From Nitrososphaeraceae archaeon (lineage in GTDB: Archaea > Thermoproteota > Nitrososphaeria > Nitrososphaerales > Nitrososphaeraceae): a DNA stretch of 5,463 bases. Under the pieces are notes generated by a model that was not told the origin of the DNA, did no database searches, and saw only the letters and a list, made by a program, of their open reading frames with translations. How positions within the stretch are numbered: the first letter of the stretch is position 1; every line of letters begins with the position of its first letter. This document shows, one piece after another, positions 1 to 5,463 of this stretch. The stretch is from NCBI GenBank assembly GCA_025922735.1, contig JAICHI010000092.1, forward strand, positions 1 through 5,463. The letters are read 5' to 3'. A program made the translations under genes and the position numbers.

Positions 1-474
1 ATTCTGCAATCAAGAATGAAGACACAGCAGCCCAGCATTTATCTTTTGCATTTTTTACTTGAGATATCGAAGTGATGATGTGATGGTAATTTTGCTTCAC
101 AGCAAGACCTTGGCTGCTCAATAGATATGATATCTGATATTAGGTGAAGCACGATGTGTCTGTGAGAGATGTGGACGTGCAGAAAGTAATGTTCTGCTGC
201 ACATGTCCTATGTTAGAAATATTGGAAATGCAGCCACCCACCTCTTTTGAAATGAAGAAGACAATTACTACTATTACTGCAAAATTTGTGCTTATCGCAG
301 AGGGGCAAAAGATGAAGAGAGAGGTGGTGTGGCCAAAAACAAAAAAGCAGAATACAAGAATGATTGACGTGATAGTTTTTAGACATAAATCGATATTGCG
401 AACCTCTAGCACAAAAGAAGTGGACAATAGCAGACATCAAGATAGAAAAAAATTGAATGAGACAAGCCAGAGGT
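1..474. other. Non-coding stretch with no supportable gene
   Basis: This stretch is more AT-rich than the genes to its right. The reading frames it contains (for example 144-485 plus and 140-427 minus) give proteins with no recognisable domain, no hydrophobic pattern typical of membrane proteins and unremarkable composition, and the two overlap each other on opposite strands. I found no tRNA or rRNA. The only items seen are a short perfect inverted repeat (AGATAT-G-ATATCT, 123-135), a T6 run (51-56) and the A7 run described separately. A plus-frame tail ending at 60-62 could be the C-terminus of a gene to the left, but too little is visible to call it. Confidence 0.6.
446..452 (-). terminator. 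Candidate poly-T terminator of the two-gene membrane operon
   Basis: An A7 run on the plus strand reads as T7 on the minus strand, 23 nt after the TAG stop of the polytopic membrane protein. Archaeal termination usually relies on a short U-tract without a strong hairpin, and the placement fits. Supported by position and base content only. Confidence 0.45.
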
Positions 475-1566
475 CTATGTATTAGTATTGTTATGCCAGT
501 TGCTGTATGTTGTTATAGAGTATTTTTTCTTTCTAACGAGTCTGTCGATAAATAAGGCTCCGAGAATCCCCATTGCAGCTGTTGGAATAGCTACAAGAGG
601 AAGCACATCTTGTATCATCTCAAAGTATATCTGCGCAATCAGGCTTGGCCAGACAACCTTGCTCTCAAATACTTCATTGTAGGTGTAAGTTATCAATGGA
701 TAGTACAGCATAAAGAACGCAAGGCTGACGATTGCGCCTGCAGCGTACAGTGAAAATCTTGATCTAGAAAATGCAAGCAGCGCATCTGCGGCCACGATTG
801 GGATGATGCTTGATATGTAGAATGGGATAGTGGAGGTAAGTGCGCTATTTGGAATAATTGAAGTCAATACGCCTATTACAATAAAAGCAGCACCAGCCAT
901 AGAGAGCACACCAAACCGCTTGCCGGCAAGGGCAGACGAGCCTATTAGGCAGGCAGATATCAGAAATGGGAAGGCAAGTGTAGCAACAACCACTCCAAGA
1001 GTTGGGTGTGGATTAAAGTTAAAGTGTTCAGTCTCTGAGAAAGGCAGAGAAAACATATCAATCATGCCTGATGCCGCAAGCCATATTGGCAATATTGCAA
1101 TAATAATCAGGACAGAAGGCACTCTTTTAGTACTCTGAGATAAGCCTGCAAGCGCACCAGCACTACCTACTACCATGCCACTTACAAGCACAAAATGGGG
1201 TGGACTGAGTAGGCCGTCAAGCCCAAAGGCTGAGTGCCACCCAAAGTCCACGGGCGCAGCACTTATCAGCATCACTACACCGGCTATAACTAGCTTCATC
1301 GGCCAAATCATCTTGCCAGCAGCAGCAGATTTTGAAGCAGAGAATACCAGAACTGTACCTACAACTGCAGAAGCCACACCAGAGTAGAGCACAGCATGAG
1401 GAGGGGCAAAGAAAGTTTCAGGTTTGTTGAGCAAGTGGTTGGTGATATCCCAGCTGCCGCCTGCAGCAGCCAGCAGCATGCCAAGGCTCACAAGCATATA
1501 GCCTGCAAAGAGCTTGCGGCTGAGACCATACACTTCAAGGTACTCTTGATGCCGGAAATAGTTCAA
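475..1566 (-). CDS. Polytopic membrane protein with repeated extracytoplasmic Asp/His motifs
   Basis: The function is unknown. About ten hydrophobic segments can be read (roughly residues 19-36, 57-76, 87-105, 122-141, 150-168, 188-210, 218-238, 246-266, 271-292, 322-341). Basic residues at the N-terminus, in the even-numbered loops and in the C-terminal RKKK place both ends in the cytoplasm. Loops 1 and 3 carry the same spaced motif: D40-x3-H44-x12-H57-x5-G63 and D107-x3-H111-x12-H124-x5-G130, each with PPH at the second histidine. Loop 5 has a weaker copy (D170, H181, NPHP with H187). All three face outward, so an extracytoplasmic metal or cofactor site is my inference. The frame opens at TTG 1566, with an in-frame TAA at 1576-1578. 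GTG 1533, just before SRKLFAGYM, is an equally possible start and would give 352 residues. The gene lies 25 bp (or 58 bp) after the upstream gene and has no convincing promoter of its own, so it is probably the second gene of an operon. That it is a real coding gene is nearly certain. Confidence 0.88.
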   Translation of the reverse strand: MNYFRHQEYLEVYGLSRKLFAGYMLVSLGMLLAAAGGSWDITNHLLNKPETFFAPPHAVLYSGVASAVVGTVLVFSASKSAAAGKMIWPMKLVIAGVVMLISAAPVDFGWHSAFGLDGLLSPPHFVLVSGMVVGSAGALAGLSQSTKRVPSVLIIIAILPIWLAASGMIDMFSLPFSETEHFNFNPHPTLGVVVATLAFPFLISACLIGSSALAGKRFGVLSMAGAAFIVIGVLTSIIPNSALTSTIPFYISSIIPIVAADALLAFSRSRFSLYAAGAIVSLAFFMLYYPLITYTYNEVFESKVVWPSLIAQIYFEMIQDVLPLVAIPTAAMGILGALFIDRLVRKKKYSITTYSNWHNNTNT

Positions 1567-1591
1567 TACCCATTTTTAGCAGATTCAATAA

Positions 1592-2179
1592 TTAAGGCTT
1601 TGTCACTTGCACTGAATATATTTCAACAAACTCTTTCTGTTGATCGAGGGTGCCATCCTGTGGGTAATGCGCTTGTTCCCAAGAGTGGGGCAGCGCGACA
1701 GATTTGATAAAAACCACAAACCTTCCCTCCGTCTTTGGTATGACCTCTATATCTGCACTGTAGGTCTTGCCTGCTTCCCATGGCCTGCTGAAAGATTCAA
1801 TTGAAGTATATTGTGCCAATACAGAAGAGTCTGTATCGGAATATTCAGAGCTCAAGAGCTCGCCCGGTGCTATCAATATCGGCGTCTGGTCAAAGTCATG
1901 TTTCAGTATCTTGATATTGTCAGTGGTCGTAAGGTTTGGAAATCCTACAGATACAAACTGCATGTCGGCATCCTCGCCATTATTTGTCCCAGTCACAGAG
2001 ATAGTGAGTGCCTGACCTAAAGCAATGTCAGATGCAGATAGGCTGACATCTGTCACAATTGCCTGAGGTTTTCGAGGCTCTATCGATTGGTATGACTGAG
2101 GGAAAATATAAAGCGAGAGTGAGAAATATACCACCAGTGCAACTGCAACTGCGCCAGTAAGAATGATCGCCTTTAACAA
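1592..2179 (-). CDS. Membrane-anchored extracellular beta-rich protein
   Basis: I cannot assign a function. The product has 195 residues: a single N-terminal hydrophobic segment (about 4-26) preceded by K3, which reads as an anchor or uncleaved signal, then an outward domain. That domain alternates short hydrophobic strands with turns (V-T-G-T-N-N-G around 62-68, F80-P81 followed by the sequon N82-L-T, W134-x-A-G-K-T-Y around 140, and a final strand pair near 184-193), suggesting an immunoglobulin-like or similar beta-sandwich. LPHSW (163-167), H171 and the DQQ-E pattern near 179-183 look like family-specific landmarks. There is no cysteine. The only usable start in frame is TTG at 2179, because an in-frame TGA lies at 2201-2203. 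A TATA element 33 nt upstream supports it. The polytopic membrane gene follows 25 bp downstream on the same strand, so the two are probably cotranscribed and may form a surface complex; this is inference. Confidence 0.87.
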   Translation of the reverse strand: MLKAIILTGAVAVALVVYFSLSLYIFPQSYQSIEPRKPQAIVTDVSLSASDIALGQALTISVTGTNNGEDADMQFVSVGFPNLTTTDNIKILKHDFDQTPILIAPGELLSSEYSDTDSSVLAQYTSIESFSRPWEAGKTYSADIEVIPKTEGRFVVFIKSVALPHSWEQAHYPQDGTLDQQKEFVEIYSVQVTKP

Positions 2180-2208
2180 TGTAGCAAGTGTAAAATTACA
2201 TCATTGAT

Positions 2209-2216
2209 CTTTTATT
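2209..2216 (-). promoter_or_regulatory. Candidate TATA box of the surface/membrane operon
   Basis: The minus strand reads AATAAAAG, centred about 33 nt before the TTG start at 2179. With the usual archaeal TATA-to-start-site distance of about 26 nt, transcription would begin about 7 nt before the start codon. The same geometry recurs at the ligase and the plus-strand gene. Confidence 0.5.
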
Positions 2217-2251
2217 CCTTAGCACTACTAAAATCACACGTAGACATAGCC

Positions 2252-2284
2252 ATACACAGACAGAAAGACACACAGACAATGACA
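2252..2284. repeat. CA/GA-rich low-complexity tract
   Basis: The tract consists almost wholly of A, C and G in loose CAGA/CACA units with hardly any T on the plus strand. It creates a spurious minus-strand open frame of repeated Leu, Ser, Val and Cys. No function is evident. Confidence 0.5.
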
Positions 2285-2286
2285 AT

Positions 2287-2293
2287 AAAAAAA
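2287..2293 (-). terminator. Possible distal poly-T terminator after the ligase
   Basis: An A7 run on the plus strand gives T7 on the minus strand, 270 nt beyond the ligase stop and before the next promoter. It is the longest T-run between the two minus-strand transcription units. The distance makes it a weak call; termination at or near the inverted repeat at 2483-2512 is an alternative. Confidence 0.25.
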
Positions 2294-2330
2294 TTACAAG
2301 TGCTTGCAAGTACGCAGAAATTGGTCCTAA

Positions 2331-2368
2331 AATGCAAATGCAAATGCAAATACTAATACTACTACTAC
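2331..2368. repeat. Tandem AATGCA hexamers followed by TAC triplets
   Basis: Three exact AATGCA units (2331-2348) run into a degenerate continuation and then four TAC triplets (2357-2368), so two different microsatellite units abut. The array is non-coding. Such arrays can change length by slippage. Confidence 0.75.
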
Positions 2369-2482
2369 TTGGGGCTACATGACTGTGTGTAGGTGGCAGT
2401 TCAGAAGAGCATTGCAGTCTTCTTTGCTGCACTTCATAGGGGTTTGCATCTTTTGTAGGCTGCTGCGCGCGCTCTCCCTTCT

Positions 2483-2512
2483 TGTGTACAAATGTGCGTT
2501 AATATGTACACA
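2483..2512. repeat. Perfect 8-bp inverted repeat TGTGTACA / TGTACACA
   Basis: The arms at 2483-2490 and 2505-2512 are exact reverse complements separated by 14 nt. Each contains the palindrome TGTACA, and the arm centres are 22 bp apart, about two helical turns. GCGCGC lies outside on both sides (2465-2470 and 2518-2523) and could extend the structure through an uneven internal loop. It starts 52 bp beyond the ligase stop. It could be a 3'-end hairpin of the ligase mRNA, a paired operator, or part of a small RNA. The sequence alone does not decide. Confidence 0.6.
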
Positions 2513-2563
2513 TATATGCGCGCTGCAAAACTACCTGACAAAGATAGCGGCACATATAGCAGG

Positions 2564-4249
2564 CTAGCGGCTCTTTAGATGTGACTGGTGCTCATAGATC
2601 CTTTGCACCTTTTCCATAGTGTCAATATCACGTACAGTCTTGTCGGTCCGGATGTACTTTATCCTAGGGAATCGAAGCGCAAACCCGCTGTTATGTCTAT
2701 CGCTTTTCTGTATGCTATCAAACGCAACCTCAAGGACAATCTCGGGCCTGACAACTAGTCTATAGCCCTCGTCTCTAACTGTAATTGACCGTAGCTTGTC
2801 AGTCATCTTGGCGATCTCTGCGTCTGTCAGGCCAGAGTACGCCTTGCCTATTGTCTTAAGCGAGCCACCATCATGCTCATCTCGGACTGCGAAAGTGTAA
2901 TCAGATAGGGTCCCAGCACGCTTACCATGACCATATTCTGCAATGACAATTACTGCATCGACAGTGTCAAGCTCATGTTTTAGTTTGGTCCAATGCCTAC
3001 CGCGCTTGCCAGGATGGTACTCGGATTCAAGCTCTTTTACCACTAATCCTTCATGCCCCGCATCTCTACTTTCTTTAAACGCACAGGTTATCTCCTGAGC
3101 TGTCGACACAACTCTATAACCAAGGTCGATTAGGGGGTCTTTGAATCTAATCTGCGAAAGCAATTTCTTGCGCTCTGTAAGTGGCCTGTCAATGAGCGGC
3201 TGCCCGTCAAGGTACATGATATCATAGGGGACATACACTACGGGGATCTCGCCCATGAGACGGTCTGTAACAATTTTTCTTCTGAGCCTCTTTTGCAACT
3301 CTTGGAAATGAAGCGGCCTGCCATCTCTGTAGGCAAGCACTTCGCCGTCTAGAATAAATTCTGATGGCAGCAAAGATACAGCAGATACAATCTCTGGAAA
3401 AGAGCTGGCAACATCTTCCAGCTTCCTTGAGAACATTTTGACCTTACCGCCGAATTTGTGAAGCTGCACCCTTATGCCGTCATACTTGAACTCACAAATC
3501 AGCGGCTTGTTATAATACTGCTTGATCTCTTCTGCGCTAAACATCACATCTGCTAGCATGAAGCTGAGAGGGGCAAGTGGTTTCATTACCGCTGTCGACA
3601 GAGCATCCTTTTTTGCAAGCAGTGCTACCTGTGCAATATCGCCGGACAGTAGCATAGCCTGTCGAATTGACGGCACGTCACGCCCAAACGCCTTGGCAAT
3701 TGCAAGCTCAACCAAGCCCTCTACCACACCTACGCGCAGCTCGCCAGCTGCTATCTTGATCAGATATTTTGCTTCAAGCGGAGAGGAGTTTATGAGAAGT
3801 CCAGTTAGGATCTTCCTTTTTGCCTCTGCTGCCCCAGAGCCAGCTGCATCAGCGATTTTTCTTAGCTGGTCGTGCAGATCGGGCAGCAACAGTTGCTGGG
3901 CCACAAGTGGGCTTTGCTGCCTTTTAGAAACTACATATTCAGCAAGAGCACCCATATCTCCATGCTTTAAGTAGATCTTTTGTATCTCTTCTGGCTCTAA
4001 ACGTGCGATTTCTGAAAGCGACCGCATTACAGTATTAAAGCCTACATTGAGTGCAAGACCAGAACCCTTAGGAAAGATGGCACCAGACATAAAGAGCACA
4101 GCTGCTGCAAGCGATGTGTCGCTGCCCCCGTCAACGTCTTTCAGTTTGATTAAATATTCTGCGATGGCAGTCACCTTGGCATTTTTGCTTGCAGTCTGGC
4201 GAACCTTCTCACACATATCGACAAAGTGCGAAAATTCGCTGGCAGGCAT
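2564..4249 (-). CDS. lig: ATP-dependent DNA ligase (archaeal/eukaryotic LIG1 type)
   Basis: This enzyme seals 3'-OH/5'-phosphate nicks in duplex DNA using ATP, joining Okazaki fragments and completing excision repair. All nucleotidyltransferase motifs are visible in order: motif I EFKYDGIR with the AMP-accepting lysine K255; motif III LDGEVLA (about 300-306); motif IIIa PYDIMYLDG (341-349); motif IV EGLVVKE (400-406); motif V WTKLK (420-424); and motif VI in the OB-fold, RFPRIKYIRTDK (526-537). Residues 1 to about 230 form the helical DNA-binding domain, about 231-425 the adenylation domain and the rest the OB domain. The length of 561 is slightly short of the 580-600 I recall for archaeal ligases, but both ends look complete. 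The ATG at 4249 has a TATA element 33 nt upstream. The gene appears monocistronic, with gaps on both sides, and is divergent from the plus-strand gene. No frameshift or missing catalytic residue was seen. Confidence 0.97.
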   Translation of the reverse strand: MPASEFSHFVDMCEKVRQTASKNAKVTAIAEYLIKLKDVDGGSDTSLAAAVLFMSGAIFPKGSGLALNVGFNTVMRSLSEIARLEPEEIQKIYLKHGDMGALAEYVVSKRQQSPLVAQQLLLPDLHDQLRKIADAAGSGAAEAKRKILTGLLINSSPLEAKYLIKIAAGELRVGVVEGLVELAIAKAFGRDVPSIRQAMLLSGDIAQVALLAKKDALSTAVMKPLAPLSFMLADVMFSAEEIKQYYNKPLICEFKYDGIRVQLHKFGGKVKMFSRKLEDVASSFPEIVSAVSLLPSEFILDGEVLAYRDGRPLHFQELQKRLRRKIVTDRLMGEIPVVYVPYDIMYLDGQPLIDRPLTERKKLLSQIRFKDPLIDLGYRVVSTAQEITCAFKESRDAGHEGLVVKELESEYHPGKRGRHWTKLKHELDTVDAVIVIAEYGHGKRAGTLSDYTFAVRDEHDGGSLKTIGKAYSGLTDAEIAKMTDKLRSITVRDEGYRLVVRPEIVLEVAFDSIQKSDRHNSGFALRFPRIKYIRTDKTVRDIDTMEKVQRIYEHQSHLKSR

Positions 4250-4277
4250 ATTGTGCGTACATCCAATCTTCTACTGT

Positions 4278-4285
4278 GCTTAAAT
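4278..4285 (-). promoter_or_regulatory. Candidate TATA box of the DNA ligase gene
   Basis: The minus strand reads ATTTAAGC, centred about 33 nt before the ATG at 4249, with purine-rich sequence just upstream where the BRE would lie. It predicts a leader of about 7 nt and hence Shine-Dalgarno-independent translation. Confidence 0.5.
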
Positions 4286-4293
4286 CTCTTGGC

Positions 4294-4300
4294 AAAATAC
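4294..4300 (+). promoter_or_regulatory. Candidate TATA box of the plus-strand surface-protein gene
   Basis: The plus strand reads AAAATAC, centred 33 nt before the GTG at 4330. It lies only about 15 nt from the ligase TATA element on the other strand, so the two promoters are divergent and nearly overlap. TTAAAT at 4280-4285 is an alternative that would suit the GTG at 4318. Confidence 0.4.
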
Positions 4301-4329
4301 CGAAATACAACCTCTGTGTGATTTTTTAT

Positions 4330-4971
4330 GTGCCCAAGGCATCATCCGTTCTGGTTATTGCAGTTGCAATCGCAACGCTCATCCCATTTTCAATTGGGCT
4401 GTCTGGTTTGGGACCGGAGATAAAGATAGGCGGGAGACAAACCGTGGGGATCTACAACAATGCTGACAGCAGCATAGAAGATGCACAAGGTGATGTGATG
4501 CCAGTATACCAGCAGGTTGGGACAGAAGAGATCCCCGAGGTAAGAGACTACCACGATATCTTGCGAGCCAGTGTGCAAAAGCGAGGAGAGGCATTCTTTC
4601 TCACAGTAGCGCTTGCAGGCAATCCAAATGACAACGACATGTATGAAACACAGTATCGGTGGCATATCATCACCACCAGTCCAATAACAAATAGAGAGCA
4701 ACAATATATAATTAGATTTCAGAATTCTGCTTTCGGCGGTGACAACTCTACTACTATGCAAGGGTGGTATTTTGCAGTATTTGACAGGAATGTCGGAAGG
4801 TTCATCGTCCCACCTACGAGTATACCTGACATGCCAGTGGACAGAGTCGAGTTTCCTGTAGAGGACTTTTATATCGGCAACCCCTCGTCATTTTCCTACT
4901 GGGTCGATGTGTCAGTGAGGGTCAACGCTACGGTTGGCCAGCCAAACTACATAATGGACTATGCGCCGTGA
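4330..4971 (+). CDS. Secreted or membrane-anchored beta-rich protein of unknown function
   Basis: With the GTG at 4330 the product has 213 residues: K3, a hydrophobic segment at about 7-25 (anchor or signal peptide), a polar linker (about 30-70), and a beta-rich outward domain. In that domain the series DYHDILRASV (73-82), FFLTVALAG (89-97) and YRWHIIT (109-115) resembles a layout I have seen in uncharacterised surface proteins: an aspartate strand, a hydrophobic strand pair, then a Trp strand. This resemblance is from memory. Sequons occur at N139-S-T and N199-A-T. The frame stays open upstream to an ATG at 4189, but that lies inside the ligase gene on the other strand and would bury the signal segment behind about 47 polar residues. 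GTG 4318 (217 residues) is a second option. GTG 4330 fits the TATA spacing best. The gene is divergent from the ligase and convergent with the next gene, 20 bp away, so it is transcribed alone. Confidence 0.85.
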   Translation: MPKASSVLVIAVAIATLIPFSIGLSGLGPEIKIGGRQTVGIYNNADSSIEDAQGDVMPVYQQVGTEEIPEVRDYHDILRASVQKRGEAFFLTVALAGNPNDNDMYETQYRWHIITTSPITNREQQYIIRFQNSAFGGDNSTTMQGWYFAVFDRNVGRFIVPPTSIPDMPVDRVEFPVEDFYIGNPSSFSYWVDVSVRVNATVGQPNYIMDYAP

Positions 4972-4991
4972 TCATGCAAGGCTGGACTATA

Positions 4992-5463
4992 CTACTCTCT
5001 CTCGGCGACTGTGATTTCTTTTTCTAGCTCGAAGCTCTCGCCTGATACTTCATCAGTCACAGAATATGTTATGACATAGTTGCCTGTTGGAAGCGACTGA
5101 ACATCCTGCGTAAGCGTAAGCGTTAAGAACATCTCGGTGTTTTGTCTGTGCGAAGTAATGTTTACCACCGGCGGCATATCCTCTATAAGCTGAAGCTCGG
5201 TGCCGTTTGCACTTGCTATTTTATAATCAGCAGTTATGTTCATCAGGTAAAGTGTATTATTATTATTGCCTTCTTCATCTATAATCTGCAGGTGGTCAAA
5301 GCCCACCGGTTCTACATAGAGTACGATTGTTTCGCCTGGCGCAAAGACATTACTTCGCTCTTCGTATACGCCATAGCCAGCGGCAGAGAAGGGTTCGACA
5401 AAAGTGCTGAACGTGGTGTTAAACTCTGTTTGGTTCCAGACCGACAGGTATAGCTCCTTTGCA
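4992..5463 (-). CDS. Sequon-rich surface protein, C-terminal part (runs off the right edge)
   Basis: The frame is open from the window edge to the TAG at 4992-4994, giving the last 156 residues; the start lies outside the window. An internal GTG at 5306 would give 104 residues, but continuous family-like sequence precedes it, so it is not the start. Visible landmarks, numbered from the first complete codon, are F25-S-A-A-G-Y-G-V-Y, F40-A-P-G-E and L48-Y-V-E-P-V-G-F, then alternating strands ending in GNYVITYSVTDEVSG and a last strand before the charged tail. Six N-x-S/T sequons (NQT, NTT, NNT, NIT, NGT, NIT) point to an extracellular, probably glycosylated, beta-sandwich protein. I recall similar proteins in Thaumarchaeota without a known role. 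There is no cysteine in the visible part. It is convergent with the plus-strand gene, 20 bp away. Confidence 0.85.
   Translation of the reverse strand, partial: AKELYLSVWNQTEFNTTFSTFVEPFSAAGYGVYEERSNVFAPGETIVLYVEPVGFDHLQIIDEEGNNNNTLYLMNITADYKIASANGTELQLIEDMPPVVNITSHRQNTEMFLTLTLTQDVQSLPTGNYVITYSVTDEVSGESFELEKEITVAERE
5015..5024 (+). terminator. Candidate T-rich terminator of the plus-strand gene
   Basis: TTTCTTTTTC on the plus strand begins 44 nt after the TGA at 4969-4971, inside the 3' end of the convergent gene. Archaeal RNA polymerase terminates at such T-tracts. If it is used, the two convergent mRNAs overlap by a few dozen nucleotides. Confidence 0.35.

Larger units (their letters stand above)
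2180..2563. other. Intergenic region rich in simple repeats and one inverted repeat
   Basis: This 384-bp gap lies between the ligase stop and the 195-residue protein. From left to right it holds a TATA element (2209-2216, minus), a CA/GA-rich tract (2252-2284), an A7 run (2287-2293), an 8-bp palindrome CTTGCAAG (2303-2310), tandem hexamers and TAC triplets (2331-2368), and an inverted repeat flanked by GCGCGC (2465-2523). The open frames across it are artefacts of the repeats. I see no tRNA fold and no coding gene. Confidence 0.6.

Noticed and set aside
3..62. Possible C-terminal tail of a plus-strand gene (19 codons ending in TGA at 60-62)
   Set aside because: Too short to distinguish from chance. 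Another plus frame is also open for 24 codons at the edge, and a minus frame opens as well.
123..135. Short perfect palindrome AGATAT-G-ATATCT
   Set aside because: Arms of 6 bp in AT-rich DNA are expected by chance, and nothing nearby gives it a role.
72..137. Candidate C/D box guide RNA: GTGATGA at 72-78 and CTGA at 134-137, 66 nt overall
   Set aside because: The length fits, but there are no convincing C'/D' boxes and the flanks do not pair into a terminal stem. About one such C box is expected by chance in a window of this size.
144..485. Plus-strand open frame of 113 residues, and an overlapping minus-strand frame of 95 residues at 140-427
   Set aside because: They overlap on opposite strands in an AT-rich gap, show no domain or signal, and the plus one runs into the 3' end of the membrane-protein gene. 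Chance frames are the simplest reading.
2196..2432. Minus-strand open frame of 78 residues rich in Leu, Ser, Val and Cys
   Set aside because: Its sequence is a direct product of the CA/GA tract and the hexamer/triplet repeats. It also covers the promoter of the 195-residue protein.
2379..2567. Plus-strand open frame of 62 residues, hydrophobic and Cys-rich
   Set aside because: It crosses the inverted repeat and ends in the antisense of the ligase stop. No promoter, start signal or family resemblance was seen.
3522..3974. Long plus-strand open frame (150 residues) antisense to the ligase
   Set aside because: It lies wholly inside the ligase gene, whose protein is clearly conserved. The antisense frame is a shadow.
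4189..4329. Upstream ATG extension of the plus-strand surface protein (to 260 residues)
   Set aside because: It would overlap the ligase coding region and place about 47 polar residues before the signal/anchor segment. The GTG starts at 4330 or 4318 are more reasonable.
1..5463. Mobile element, CRISPR array, tRNA or defence-system genes
   Set aside because: No transposase or integrase motifs, no regularly spaced direct repeats, no tRNA-like fold with a recognisable T-loop, and no known defence-protein domains were seen on either strand.

Overview
The window looks like a piece of an ammonia-oxidising thaumarchaeon of the Nitrososphaera type. This is inferred from an archaeal-type ATP-dependent DNA ligase, TATA-box promoters placed for very short leaders, frequent TTG/GTG starts, moderate GC, long non-coding gaps, and several surface proteins rich in N-glycosylation sequons of a style I associate with soil Thaumarchaeota. 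The species assignment comes from remembered protein style, not from a search.

Layout, left to right. Positions 1-474 hold no gene I can support. Two minus-strand genes follow and probably form one transcription unit: a membrane-anchored extracellular protein of 195 residues (1592-2179), then a polytopic membrane protein of about 363 residues (475-1566). A 384-bp gap (2180-2563) holds simple repeats and a striking inverted repeat. The replicative/repair DNA ligase (2564-4249, minus) is next. An 80-bp divergent promoter region separates it from a plus-strand gene for a secreted or membrane-anchored beta-rich protein (4330-4971). Only 20 bp further on is the 3' end of a minus-strand gene for a sequon-rich surface protein, which runs off the right edge (4992-5463).

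The ligase is the only gene with a secure biochemical role. The other four encode cell-surface or membrane proteins of unknown function. The most interesting is the polytopic protein. It carries a regularly spaced Asp/His motif, D-x3-H-x12-H, twice exactly and a third time in degenerate form. By the positive-inside rule every copy lies on the outer face of the membrane, which suggests an extracytoplasmic metal or cofactor site. Its cotranscribed partner also exposes its domain to the outside, so the two may work together.

Three candidate TATA elements each lie about 33 nt upstream of the chosen start codon (ATG, TTG and GTG). This supports the start choices and implies nearly leaderless mRNAs.
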